Shown here piece after piece: positions 9,885-20,400 of a stretch of 64,000 nt of DNA. Below the pieces are notes generated by a model. The model was not told the origin of the DNA and ran no database searches. It worked only from the letters and a program-made list of their open reading frames with translations. The DNA is taken from positions 1 to 64,000 of the forward strand of contig NZ_QNUG01000008.1 of NCBI RefSeq assembly GCF_003385395.1, read 5' to 3'. Numbering within the stretch: the stretch's first letter is position 1; every line of letters begins with the position of its first letter. A program made the position numbers and the translations under genes. The DNA comes from Epilithonimonas hispanica (GTDB taxonomy: Bacteria > Bacteroidota > Bacteroidia > Flavobacteriales > Weeksellaceae).

Positions 9885-11124
9885 AATACAAGATAATACA
9901 GGTCTTTATCACTCTTTAAAATCGGGATTGAAAGTTATGCCTATCTTCATATTTGATTCTGAAATACTTGATTGTTTAGAGGATCAATCTGATCGTAGGG
10001 TCGATTACATCTATCAGGCTTTGCAACAAATACATAAAGAGCTTCAAAGTCATAATAGTGGAGTTAGAACTTTCTTTGGAAAACCTGCAGATATTTTTCG
10101 AAAGATTTTAAAGGAATATGATGTGGATAAGGTCTATTGTAATCGCGACTACGAACATCAAGCAATTAAGAGGGATCAAGTCATCTCTGATTTATTAAAT
10201 CAAAATCAAGTAAAATTCGAAGATTTTAAAGATCAGGTCATTTTTGAAAAAAATGATATTTTAAAGAGTGATGGTTCTCCTTATACCATTTTCACGCCTT
10301 ATTCCAAAAAGTGGAAATCAGCATTAAACAAGCTAGAAATACTTAAAATAAGTTATGATAATTTTTTGCCATTAAAAAAGCATTTAAAAATCCATACATT
10401 AGATGAGATAGGTTTTAAAAACACAGATTTAAAGTTTTTTTTACCAAAATTGGATGAAAACATTATCAATTCTTATGATGAAAATAGAGATTTTCCTGCA
10501 AAAAACCATACTACTAAACTGGGGGTAGCATTACGGTTTGGAACAATATCCATTAGAGAATGCGTCAATTATGCTTTGGAAAAGAATGAGATATGGCTTA
10601 CCGAATTGATTTGGCGAGAGTTTTTTATGCAGATTTTGTATCATTTTCCTTATGTGGTTAATGGATGTTTTAAAAATAAATATGAAGCAATCTCATGGAT
10701 CAATAATGAAAAAGATTTTAAGGCTTGGTGTGAAGGGAAAACTGGATATCCCATAGTGGATGCAGGAATGCGACAATTAAATACTACAGGATTTATGCAT
10801 AACAGAGTGAGAATGATTACGGCGAGTTTCCTAACCAAACATTTACTAATTGACTGGAGATGGGGCGAAGCTTATTTTGCTCAAAAACTTTTAGATTATG
10901 ATCTTGCAGCCAATAATGGAAACTGGCAATGGGTAGCTGGTTGCGGTTGTGATGCCGCTCCTTACTTCAGAATTTTCAATCCAGATGAACAGACAAAAAA
11001 ATTTGACAAAAACTTTAATTATATAAAAAAGTGGATTCCGGAAAACTATAATATTCAACCTATTATAGATCATAGATTTGCAAGAGATAGGGCATTGAAG
11101 ACGTATAAAAAAGCTTTAGTGTGA
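9844..11124 (+). CDS. phrB: Deoxyribodipyrimidine photolyase (class I)
   Basis: A 426-aa cryptochrome/photolyase family enzyme that repairs UV-induced cyclobutane dimers using blue light. The N-terminal antenna-binding Rossmann domain starts at FWFRRDLRIQDN. The FAD domain carries GYPIVDAGMRQL, HNRVRM, and GCGCDAAPYFRIFNP, the last typical of class I CPD photolyases. ATG 9844 is chosen over the TTG one codon upstream. Its 41-bp overlap with the cyclase gene ties light repair to pigment synthesis. A cryptochrome-only role cannot be excluded. Confidence 0.92.
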   Translation: MNKINLFWFRRDLRIQDNTGLYHSLKSGLKVMPIFIFDSEILDCLEDQSDRRVDYIYQALQQIHKELQSHNSGVRTFFGKPADIFRKILKEYDVDKVYCNRDYEHQAIKRDQVISDLLNQNQVKFEDFKDQVIFEKNDILKSDGSPYTIFTPYSKKWKSALNKLEILKISYDNFLPLKKHLKIHTLDEIGFKNTDLKFFLPKLDENIINSYDENRDFPAKNHTTKLGVALRFGTISIRECVNYALEKNEIWLTELIWREFFMQILYHFPYVVNGCFKNKYEAISWINNEKDFKAWCEGKTGYPIVDAGMRQLNTTGFMHNRVRMITASFLTKHLLIDWRWGEAYFAQKLLDYDLAANNGNWQWVAGCGCDAAPYFRIFNPDEQTKKFDKNFNYIKKWIPENYNIQPIIDHRFARDRALKTYKKALV

Positions 11125-11866
11125 TTTTTTAAGTTAGTCTCTAATAAAATTTGTGGATACGAATAATTATCTTTTCAATCTTGATTTGATATTCTTTTTC
11201 CAAATTTATAAGAAATAATATAATAAAAAGAGATAGTTTGAATCATTTGGATATCTTGGATTTTTTAAATGATTACAAAGTGGCAATTTTAATAAACCTA
11301 TAATGGATTTGTAGCAAATTCTAATAATTTAAATCTCCATTAAAAAAGTAAATAATCCTAATATTTAAATAATTTTTTATAAATGAGCAACTTCAAAGAA
11401 ATTACCTTAATTGGATATTTAGTTTTAATGATTTGTTAATAAAAATCTTTACTTAATTAAAAGATCATTTTTTAAGCTATTGTGCTTTTATAAATTTAAT
11501 TCCGTAAGTAAATTTAAAATATAAAAACTAGTTGACAGGATATATTTCTGAACTCATATCTGTTTTAAATAAAAGAAAATATTGTTTATTTCCTACAAAA
11601 AGTAAACTTTATGCATCATTTTCATTTCAACGTATTTTAAATTATTGAGTAAATAATTTATTATAAAATGTTTTAATACCTTTAAAATTTATTAATTGTT
11701 AGTAATTAATTATCAAATATTGAAGTATACTCAAAATAAAGTAGGATGTTACATTGATTTTTTGGTATGCTTATTGAATAGGTTATCATATTGAATGAAA
11801 TTAGCTTTTTTCTAGACAAGTAAGTTTTAATTATATAATCAGAAATCAACGTAATTTTTTAAAAAT
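11125..11866. other. 742-bp very AT-rich intergenic region
   Basis: No convincing gene. An 18-codon hydrophobic frame starts at ATG 11383 (MSNFKEITLIG) but is too short to support. The right part should contain the promoter of the OmpA-family gene at 11867. No strong terminator is seen after the photolyase. Confidence 0.4.
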
Positions 11867-13282
11867 ATGAAATCAAAATTAACAATTTTATCATTGGCTT
11901 TGGCATGCCCAGCCGTGATGTTTTCGCAAGAAATAGCGCAAACAACATCATTACCATTAGAAACTAAAACAGTGGATACTGCTCCTAGTTATAACAGTTG
12001 GTCTTTCTCTTTTGGAGGTGGTGTTCCTCTAATGCAACATGCCGATTTAAGATCTATCAAAAGTGGAAACACTTTAGTGGGATATTCTGCTTATTTCAGT
12101 GTTGACAAAGCACTTTCCCATGCATTTGGATTGAAGTTACAATATGATCGCGGTGAAACAAGACAAGGCTACTTCAATACAAAGGATTCAGCACCGGCGA
12201 ATGCTGCTGCCACTAGGAAGGTTGCAGGAAGAACACAATATGATGGTATTTCCCTTATTGGTGATGTTAACTTATCTAATCTATTAAGAAGAGTTGATAG
12301 AAAAGGAGATTTCAGATGGGCAATCCATGGTTATGCAGGTCTTGGAGTTTTGGCTTACCGTGCTTATCAGAAAGATGAGTTTGGCCAAAGATTAATGACA
12401 GAAAAAAAACCTTTTAAATTTAATTCTTTATTTGGACAAGCTGGTGCAGGTTTGAAATATAAAATTAGTAACAGAGTAGATATCGAAGGAAGATTGATGT
12501 ATGTTATAACAGGTGACGAATCATTTGATGGTGGAGGAAGCCAATATACTGCTATTAATAGAATGGATGCGAAAACATCAGATAATTTTTTCAATGCCAC
12601 ACTTGGCTTATCAATCAATTTAGGAAAAAATTCTAACCATATAATGTGGGTAGATCCATTGAAAGATATTTATAACAGAATCGACGATTTGGAAACCAAG
12701 GTGGATAACATCCAACTATGCAAATCGGGTGATGCCGATAACGACGGAGTTTGCGATGACTGGGACAGACAACTCGATACGCCTGCCGGAGCAAGAGTTG
12801 ATGGTGCGGGCGTTGCGCTAGACGTAGATATGGATGGTGTTATTGATTTATATGATAAATGTGTAACTATTCCTGGTCCGGTAGAAAATAACGGTTGTCC
12901 ATTGACAAGCAATAATGGCCTTGTAAGTGAAAACGAAACCAAATTAGATGGTATTGAATTTGATTTGAATTCTGACAGAATCCTTCCTAATAGTAACCCA
13001 ATTCTTAACAGTGCAATAAACTATATCAATTCTTCCAACGATTCTTATACAGTTGTAGGTGCTACAGACACTAGAGGTAGTGATGCTTATAACCAAACTT
13101 TATCCGAAAGAAGAGCAAGCAATGTTAAACAATATTTAATCAATAATGGTGTACAATCTAGCAGAATAGATATTCAAGGTAATGGAAAACACGATTTGAA
13201 ATATCCCGAATGTGATCCTGCTGCCAAATGTCCTGAATGGAAAAATAAAGCTAATAGAAGAGTGTATTTTAAAGCAAAATAA
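11867..13282 (+). CDS. OmpA family outer membrane protein
   Basis: A 471-aa cell-envelope protein. A Sec signal peptide ends near FSQE (about residue 21). An N-terminal beta-barrel follows (about 45-255), then a thrombospondin type 3-like Asp-rich linker (DADNDGVCDDWD and VDMDGVIDLYDKC, about 287-340). The C-terminal OmpA peptidoglycan-binding domain (about 360-471) has GATDTRGSDAYN and LSERRASNVKQYL. It is monocistronic, with a strong terminator after it and a long AT-rich leader before it. It probably links outer membrane and peptidoglycan. Confidence 0.93.
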   Translation: MKSKLTILSLALACPAVMFSQEIAQTTSLPLETKTVDTAPSYNSWSFSFGGGVPLMQHADLRSIKSGNTLVGYSAYFSVDKALSHAFGLKLQYDRGETRQGYFNTKDSAPANAAATRKVAGRTQYDGISLIGDVNLSNLLRRVDRKGDFRWAIHGYAGLGVLAYRAYQKDEFGQRLMTEKKPFKFNSLFGQAGAGLKYKISNRVDIEGRLMYVITGDESFDGGGSQYTAINRMDAKTSDNFFNATLGLSINLGKNSNHIMWVDPLKDIYNRIDDLETKVDNIQLCKSGDADNDGVCDDWDRQLDTPAGARVDGAGVALDVDMDGVIDLYDKCVTIPGPVENNGCPLTSNNGLVSENETKLDGIEFDLNSDRILPNSNPILNSAINYINSSNDSYTVVGATDTRGSDAYNQTLSERRASNVKQYLINNGVQSSRIDIQGNGKHDLKYPECDPAAKCPEWKNKANRRVYFKAK

Positions 13283-13301
13283 AAATAATTCTTTTAATTT
13301 G

Positions 13302-13336
13302 GACTGCTATATTTTATAGCAGTCTTTTTATTTTTT
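13302..13336 (+). terminator. Terminator after OmpA-family gene
   Basis: A perfect 9-bp stem GACTGCTAT / ATAGCAGTC with a 5-base loop is followed by TTTTTATTTTTT. It lies 20 bp after the stop codon. Confidence 0.88.
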
Positions 13337-13479
13337 AACTAATAATTTTTTATAAAGTTTTCAACTTTTATGACCTTAAAAATCTGTATTAGTTAATTAT
13401 AAAAAACTTCTGCATCGGAATAAGTGTATAATGAGTAGTTTTTAATTACACTAATTTAATCGTTGTCTTGCCAAGCCAA

Positions 13480-14243
13480 TCTCACTTTCTTTAGGATAGG
13501 GTTTTCGCCAGGTCATACTTTGGATATGCAAACAAAATTTACAGTATAAGTTAGCTTATCCCCGCCACAGCATTATCCTAACAATTTCCTCTGCGACTCA
13601 TACTTCTTGTAACGCCATAAAATTCCAAAGTATTTGCAAATTTCCAGCTTGCATATTGAACGCCTCTATCGCTATGAAAAATTAGACTTTCCCCTATTTT
13701 TCTATTCTTGACAGCCATTTTCCAGGTAGAAAGACTTGTCTCTTAGGTGCTCATCCCTTTGCTTAAACTCCATTCAATGATTTTCCTGTCATACAAATCA
13801 ATCACTGTTGTTAAGTATAAAAATCCTTTTTTGGTCTGAATATAAGTGATGTCTGAAACCTAAACTTACGCAGGTTTTTCGGTTATAAAATTTCTGTCCA
13901 ACACATTTTCTACCACCTAATAATTGTGTTTAGAGTTTGTAGTCACTTTAAATGTCTTGCTCAGTTTACTTCGTAGACCAAGCTCTCTCATATATTTTGC
14001 AACAGTTATTCTGGAGATTTTATAGCCTAAAGAATTCAATTCAAAAGTAATCCTTGGGCTTCCTAACGCTATTTTGATGAAAAATATATTGACGTGATTT
14101 GCTGTTTTACTTTTTCTTTCAAAAGCAATTTCTTGCTACTCGGTCTGCTTTTCCATTTATACGTAGATTTTTCTCCCTCGTTTCATAAGTTAAAATTAAG
14201 GCTTTATGCTTAACTTTAACTGGACACTAAATTAGTACATCCA
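13480..14243 (-). mobile_element. Decayed IS3-family insertion sequence, left copy
   Basis: Read on the minus strand from 14243, the copy begins with the terminal sequence TGGATGTACTAATTTAGTG and the orfA start at 14186 (MKRGRKIYV). It then jumps into orfB, so most of orfA is deleted. The orfB remnant has many stops but clear DDE integrase blocks: SDITYIQTKKGFLYLTTVID, FHSDRGVQYAS, and SRRGNC-x-DNAV. The left boundary is approximate. The 5' end matches the second remnant at 29656-30079 in the same orientation. Confidence 0.8.
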
Positions 14244-14250
14244 CAATTAA

Positions 14251-14362
14251 ACATTTGATAATAAATATAATCTTATGGCTTCTTACCGAAGAGATGGCTC
14301 GTCACGTTTTGGGAAAAATTCTAAATGGGGAGATTTCTATGCATTTTCTGCAACGAAATATG
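14251..14362 (+). pseudogene. SusC/RagA TonB-dependent receptor fragment
   Basis: Right next to the IS end, one frame (codon GCT at 14278, open from 14251 to TGA near 14362) reads FDNKYNLM then ASYRRDGSSRFGKNSKWGD. This is the conserved beta-barrel segment of SusC proteins; compare YDGSSRFGKNNRFGTFPAF in the intact susC here. Only about 35 residues remain. It is out of frame with the GDPD fragment that follows. Confidence 0.6.
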
Positions 14363-14770
14363 CTTGATCAGATTTTGTTTAAGGGTCACGAATCTTATAA
14401 AGAATTTAATAAGGAATATTGTGATATTAAAAAAGATATTCATTACATGCCAATTATTCGTTTAGGAGCGAAAGGAGACTTGAAAAACATCACAGAATAC
14501 CTTAAAAATTACAAAGTTTATGGCTTTGAATTTACCATCGGAAAAATCGAAAAGAATTTAATTGATTTTAAAGAAATCCGTGCTAAAAAGGTGAAAATTT
14601 GGGTAAACTCGCTTTGGCCACATCACAATGCCGGAAATAATAACGACAAAGTCTTGGATAATCCTAATGTTTATGATTGGTACATTAATAAAGGTGTGAA
14701 TATCATTCAAACAGACAGACCAAAAGAGTTGATTCTATATTTGAAAAGTGAAAATTTATTTGTTGAATAA
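14340..14770 (+). pseudogene. Glycerophosphodiester phosphodiesterase C-terminal fragment
   Basis: The open frame 14255-14770 carries a GDPD family C terminus: KVKIWVNSLWPHHNAG followed by INKGVNIIQTDRPKELI. The N-terminal part with the HRG catalytic motif and metal ligands is absent. Its first 30 codons overlap the SusC fragment in another frame, so they are not native sequence. The gene is truncated from the left beside the IS remnant and is very likely inactive. A strong terminator follows at 14794. Confidence 0.7.
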
Positions 14771-14793
14771 TAAATCTTAATAAATAAAAATAA

Positions 14794-14818
14794 GCGCCAA
14801 CTGTCTTCAGTTGGCGCT
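14794..14818 (+). terminator. Terminator after GDPD fragment
   Basis: A strong stem GCGCCAACTG / CAGTTGGCGC with a TCTT loop, followed by only a short T-rich tract. Its left arm plus loop (CGCCAACTGTCTT) recurs at the left edge of the second IS remnant, near 29657. Confidence 0.75.
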
Positions 14819-14966
14819 ATTTGGTTGTTTGTAATTTTAACAAGACTGTATCGAAACCATTTATTAGCAGATATCGATGATATTTTGAAGGTGTAAAATA
14901 ATGTTTAACACAACTTTTAAACTTTGCTTATTCTTCGTTGATATTTTAAACATTTGAAAGGAAAAT

Positions 14967-15001
14967 AAAAAAGGAAACTTAAATTTTAAGTTTCCTTTTT
15001 T
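14967..15001. terminator. Bidirectional terminator
   Basis: A near-perfect palindrome of AAAAAGGAAACTTA and TAAGTTTCCTTTTT has A and T runs built into the stem. It lies 29 bp past the stop of the minus-strand efflux operon and can end it. Confidence 0.8.
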
Positions 15002-15030
15002 AATGCTATATCGATAAAATGTTTGAATTT

Positions 15031-16182
15031 TTACTCCGCCTTATTTTTCAGCGCCATCAAAAGACTATAAGCTCCTTTCTGAACTATCTTTTTATCTTTC
15101 AAATTGTCCGCTTTCAAAATCTCCGTGAATTGATCATCAGAAATTCCCACATTCACAGGAATCATTTTATATTTTTTATTTCCTAAATCTTCAAAAACAT
15201 AATTTTTACTTTCAAAAGAAACTACAGATTCATTCGGTAAACCAATGGTAAATCTACTGTTAATAGTCACTTCTGCGTTGATGTACATTCCTTTGATAAA
15301 CTCAGGATTTGGCGTTGAAAGTTTCGCCACAGCAATTGATGAACCTCCATTTTCGATGTTCGGAACGATACTTACAATTTTAGCTGTCGATTTTTTATCA
15401 GGGTTTTGATTGTTGTAAACCAAAATTTCCTGTCCGATTTTCACGTCATTTACATCATTTTCAAAAACTTTTAATTCAAGCAATAAACCTGTTGGATTAA
15501 TCAATTCAAACAAAGTATCCGAAGGATTAATATATTGTCCGTTATTCACCAGAATTTTGCTCACAAAACCATTGAAAGGCGCATAAATATTAATTCGACT
15601 TCTGATATTGGATGAGTTTAATCCTTTGGCATTAATTCCAATAATTCTTAATTTTTCCTCCAAACCTTTCAAAGTAGCATTCAATGTAGAATAATCTGCC
15701 TGTGCGGTTTGCAGAGTTTTATCACTTGTTGCTTTGGTGATATTCAAATCTTTTTGACGATTTAAATTCAATCTTGCCGATTCCAATTGTGCCTTCGTTA
15801 CCAGATAATCCTGTTGCAACTGAATAAACTGCGGGTCTTCTACGACCGCCAAAACCTGACCTTTGCTGAAATGACTTCCGTTTATCACATTAATCGATTT
15901 GATATGACCGCCCATAATGCTGGAAATCGAACTGATATGAGACGGCTCAATTTCAACTTTCCCGTTCAGACGAACCAATTTTTGCATTGTTTTTTCCTGA
16001 ACCGTTGTCGTCGTTAAACCAATCGATTGCAATTGTTTATCCGACATTTGAACCGTATTTTGGTCTTTTTCCTTGAATTTTGTGTTTTCATAAACCGTTT
16101 TTTCTTCCTCTTTTTTTCCTGAACAGGAAGATAAAATCAGAATTACACTTAAACTAAGAATTGATATATTTTTAAGATACAT
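15031..16182 (-). CDS. RND efflux periplasmic adaptor (membrane fusion lipoprotein)
   Basis: A 383-aa HlyD/CusB-type adaptor joining the inner membrane pump to the outer membrane channel. The start at 16182 gives a lipoprotein signal with lipobox LSSC (Cys about residue 19) and sits 7 bp after the TolC-like gene; the longer frame from 16224 would bury the signal. Visible parts are a barrel-sandwich lipoyl segment (GGHIKSINVINGSHFSKGQVLAVVED), a helical hairpin and the second lipoyl half (IYAPFNGFVSKILVNNGQYI). No CusB-type Met metal site is obvious. Confidence 0.92.
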   Translation of the reverse strand: MYLKNISILSLSVILILSSCSGKKEEEKTVYENTKFKEKDQNTVQMSDKQLQSIGLTTTTVQEKTMQKLVRLNGKVEIEPSHISSISSIMGGHIKSINVINGSHFSKGQVLAVVEDPQFIQLQQDYLVTKAQLESARLNLNRQKDLNITKATSDKTLQTAQADYSTLNATLKGLEEKLRIIGINAKGLNSSNIRSRINIYAPFNGFVSKILVNNGQYINPSDTLFELINPTGLLLELKVFENDVNDVKIGQEILVYNNQNPDKKSTAKIVSIVPNIENGGSSIAVAKLSTPNPEFIKGMYINAEVTINSRFTIGLPNESVVSFESKNYVFEDLGNKKYKMIPVNVGISDDQFTEILKADNLKDKKIVQKGAYSLLMALKNKAE

Positions 16183-16189
16183 TTCGCTG

Positions 16190-17398
16190 TTATTTTGATA
16201 GTAAAAAATTAAGTTCTGCACCAATTTGGTTGAGTCTTTCGAGATTGTCGATGTAATCTACCTTCGTTTGCACTGCCTGATTGGCAAGAATTACCCAGTT
16301 TAGATAATCGATTTCGCCAACTTCTAATTGTTTTTGAACCGTTTTTAAAATAGTTTCCGATTTCGGAAGCTGTTTTTGCTCGTAGTTTTCAACAATTCTT
16401 AATTGGTTATTGTAGCTGCTCAATTGTTGTTGCAATCTGCTTTTCAACTCGATTTCTTTACGCTGAAATTCGTTTTCAGAAATTGCCACTTTCGCTTTCG
16501 TCGCTTTTGCTAAAGCTCGCTGACCTTTCGTAAACAAAGGAATTCCGACACCGACTTGAAACGCATTAAAACGATTGTTATTCAGGTTTTTCATACTTTG
16601 ATTCGTATATCCAATCAATAAATCCGGCAACAACTTCGATTTTTCAAGCTGAGCTTCCGCTTCATTGATTTTAATTTGTTGATTTAAATATTGTAATTCA
16701 GGATGTTGCTGAATCATTTCTTCCGAAACCTCAAGATTAACATTCATAATCGGCTTGTCTGAAATTGGTTGAAATTTTTCTTCCGACTGAAGCAATAACT
16801 GAAGCTGAAGTTTGGCAATATTCAAATCATTTTCAAGCATATTCAATTGCGTTTTTGCTTGTTCATTTTGAATTTCTGCTGTTGATTCCTCCAAAATATT
16901 GGTTTCACCTTTTTTCAGTCTCAAACTCGCTTTTTCTGCAAAACTGCTGTACAATTTGCTGATGTAATCAATCACTTTTTTCTTTTCTTGAAGCGTCAGA
17001 ATTCGGTAAAAAACATCCGAAACTTCTTTTGCTAACTGTGCTTTCGTTAAGTTTTGATTGATGACACTTGCGTTCCACTGTGCATCCAACATTTCTTTTC
17101 TTTTGGTATAAACCGTCGGAAAACTGAAACGTTGGGAAATAGAAAAAGAATTATCGGTTTCAATTCCATTAATTTGTCCGATTTGCGCACTAACTTCCGT
17201 TTGTGGAATATCGAGATAACTTGACTTTAATTTTTCCTGATATTCAGAAATTAATTTTGAATTTTTTAAAGTTCCATTTTGCTGAAAAGCTTGTTCCAAA
17301 GCTTGTTCGTAGGTAATATTTTCCTGTGCATTCATTATTCCGAAAGACATCAGAAATAAGAATGAAGTCAGTTTTTTATGATTGTTTGAAAATTTCAT
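16190..17398 (-). CDS. TolC family outer membrane efflux protein
   Basis: A 402-aa TolC/CusC-like channel with an N-terminal signal peptide ending near MNAQ (residue 25). The protein is mostly alpha-helical and coiled, with typical repeats (ATKAKVAISENEFQRKEIEL, LEVGEIDYLNWVILANQAV). It sits between the pump and the adaptor with gaps of 20 and 7 bp, so the three form one tripartite exporter. Confidence 0.92.
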   Translation of the reverse strand: MKFSNNHKKLTSFLFLMSFGIMNAQENITYEQALEQAFQQNGTLKNSKLISEYQEKLKSSYLDIPQTEVSAQIGQINGIETDNSFSISQRFSFPTVYTKRKEMLDAQWNASVINQNLTKAQLAKEVSDVFYRILTLQEKKKVIDYISKLYSSFAEKASLRLKKGETNILEESTAEIQNEQAKTQLNMLENDLNIAKLQLQLLLQSEEKFQPISDKPIMNVNLEVSEEMIQQHPELQYLNQQIKINEAEAQLEKSKLLPDLLIGYTNQSMKNLNNNRFNAFQVGVGIPLFTKGQRALAKATKAKVAISENEFQRKEIELKSRLQQQLSSYNNQLRIVENYEQKQLPKSETILKTVQKQLEVGEIDYLNWVILANQAVQTKVDYIDNLERLNQIGAELNFLLSK

Positions 17399-17418
17399 TT
17401 TGATTAAATTAAATTGAT

Positions 17419-20400
17419 TTATCGAGGAGCTTGATACTTTTTCTTTTTACTGATTCGTTCAAATAAGACGTAAAGAATCGGTAAAACGAATAAGGTTAAA
17501 AGTGTTGCCAACATCAAACCTCCAATAACGACTGTTGCCAAAGGTCGCTGAACTTCCGCACCAGCTCCGTTGCTGATTGCCATTGGTAAAAATCCTAATG
17601 AAGCCACAAAAGCTGTCATCAAAACCGGACGAAGACGAATTCTTGTTCCCATTAAAACAATTCTGCTTAAGTTGGTAACACCATCTTTTTTCAGTCGGTT
17701 GAATTCTGAAATCAATACAATTCCGTTCAAAACAGCAACTCCGAAAAGAGCTATAAATCCAACTCCCGCACTGATGCTGAAAGGCATTCCTCGCAATGCT
17801 AAAAAGTAAATCCCTCCAATTGCTGACAATGGAATCGCTGTGTAAATCAGTAAACTATGTTTTACAGAACCGAAAGCGAAGAATAGCAATAAGAAAATCA
17901 TCACCAAAGAAATCGGAACGGCAATTCCTAATCTTGCTTTAGCCTCATTTAAATTTTCAAAAGCGCCACCGTAAGAAATCGTGTAACCTGCAGACAATTT
18001 CAAATCTTTGTTAACCTTCTGCTGCAGCTCTTCCACAATACTTTGAACGTCTCTTCCGCGAACATTGAAACCTACAACAATTCTTCGTTTGGTATCTTCT
18101 CTTTGAATCTGATTTGGGCTTTCCTTTAATTCTACTTTTGCGAGTTGATACAACGGAATTTGCTCCCCATTCGGCGTCGGAACCAAAAGATTCTGAATAC
18201 TTGTAATGTTTTTTTTATAATCGTTATCCATTCTTACAACGACATCAAATTTTCTTTCACCTTCATACAAAGCACCTGCAATTTGCCCAGCAAAAGCCAT
18301 ATTGATAACCCTGTTGATTTCTGCAACTGAAATATTGTAACGCGAAAGTTCGTCCCGATTATAATCTATAACCACTTGCGGAGCGCCTACAACAGGCTCC
18401 AAATACAAATCTTGAGCACCTTTCACCGTAGAAATTACACCACCTAATTTTTTAGCGTAAATCGCTAAACTGTCTAAATTTTCTCCATAAATTTTACAGA
18501 CAACATCTTGTCTTGCTCCCGTCATCAATTCATTAAAACGCATTTGCACCGGAAACTGGAAACCTGTCGTTAAGCCTGGAATCACTTTCAATGATTCACT
18601 CATTTTTTCAGAAAGTTCGGGGAAAGAATGTGCGGAAGTCCATTCTTTTTTAGGTTTTAGTACAATAATCATATCTCCCGCATCCATTGGCATTGGTTCG
18701 GTTGGGATTTCTGCGCTTCCGATTTTGGTTACCACTTTTTGAACTTCCGGAAATTGTTTCAACAAAATTTGAGCAGCTTGTGTGGTTACTTTTTTGGTTT
18801 CTTCGATGTTACTTCCTTGAAGAATCCTCATTTCAACCGCAAAATCTCCTTCCTCTAATGATGGAATAAATTCTCCACCCATTTTCGACAAAACGAAAAC
18901 CGCTCCTGCAAACAAGACAATAACTGTCGCAATGATTGTTTTTCTGAATTTTAAAGCTTTAATCAATAAATTTTGATGCCCTACTTCAACTTTCGCCATT
19001 ACTCGGTCCGAAATGTTGTCTTTTAATTTTTTCTTTCGGCTTAACACCAAAGAACTCATCATCGGAATGTACGTTAATGACAGTAAAAACGCTCCAATCA
19101 AAGCAAAAGCTACGGTTTGTGCCATTGGTTTGAACATCTTTCCTTCAATTCCTTGAAGTGTAAAAATGGGAAGATATACGATAAGAATAATGATTTGTCC
19201 GAAAACAGCACTGTTCACCATTTTTGTAGCCGAAGTTGAAACTTGCGCATCCATTTCCAGTTTAGAAAGCATATTGTCTGTTCCGAAATGTTTTTTATGT
19301 GCTAATTGGTGTAAAACAGCTTCTACAATAATCACAGCGCCATCCACAATCAATCCGAAATCGAGAGCTCCGAGACTCATTAAGTTTCCTCCAACTCCGA
19401 AGATATTCATCATAATAATGGCAAAAAGCATCGCCAAAGGAATCACAGAAGCAACTAATAATCCCGCTCGGAAATTTCCGAGGAATAAAACCAAAATGAA
19501 AACTACGATTAGCGCACCTTCCATCAAGTTGGTTTTTACTGTACTGATGGTATTTTTCACCATTTTTGCTCTATCTAAAAACGGTTCAATTACAACGCCT
19601 TCCGGTAAAGATTCCTGAATTTTATCTAATCTTTGCTTAATGTTTCCAATTACTTCGTTAGCATTTTCGCCTTTCAGCATCAAAACAATCGCTCCCGAAA
19701 CTTCGCCTGTGTCGTTAAAAGTCATTGCACCATAACGTGTTGCATAGCCAATCTTTACACTTGCAACGTCTTTAAGATGAACCGGAATCCCTTCTTGAGT
19801 GGTAGAAACCTGAATATTTCCAATATCTTCAACCGTTCCTAAAAGTCCTTCGCTTCGAATAAAAAGTACCGTTTCTTTCTTTTCGATATACGCACCTCCG
19901 GTATTTTGATTGTTTTTTTCTAAAGCGGCAAAAACATCATTAATATTGATGTTAAAAGCCTGAAGTTGATTAGGATTAATGGCGATTTCGTACTGTTTTA
20001 ATTTTCCACCAAAACTACTTACATCGGCAACGCCTTTTGTTCCTAATAACTGACGACGAATTACCCAATCCTGAATGGTTCTAAGTTCGGTTTCGTCATA
20101 AACGTGTTCATAGCCTTTTTTAGCTCTTACAACATATTGAAAAATTTCTCCCAAACCTGAAGAAATAGGTCCTAATTCTGGCTTTCCAATACCTTCGGGA
20201 ATATTATCCTGAACCAATTGCAAACGCTCCTGAACTTGCTGTCTCGCCCAATAAACATCGGTATCATCATCAAAAACAACCGTAATTAAGGATAACCCGA
20301 AACGTGAAAAACTTCGAATTTCGGTAATTCCGTTGATGTTGCTTGTTGCCTGCTCAATCGGAAAAGTGACCAATCTTTCTATATCTGCCGCACCATAAGA

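Noticed and set aside
11383-11439. 18-codon hydrophobic peptide frame
   Set aside because: Too short, no ribosome site, and in very AT-rich DNA where such frames are common.
14255-14340. N-terminal part of the apparent 171-codon GDPD gene
   Set aside because: The overlapping frame encodes a clear SusC fragment, so the GDPD-frame residues here are accidental.
19166-19618. 150-codon plus-strand frame inside the RND permease gene
   Set aside because: Antisense shadow of a fully supported 1047-codon gene.
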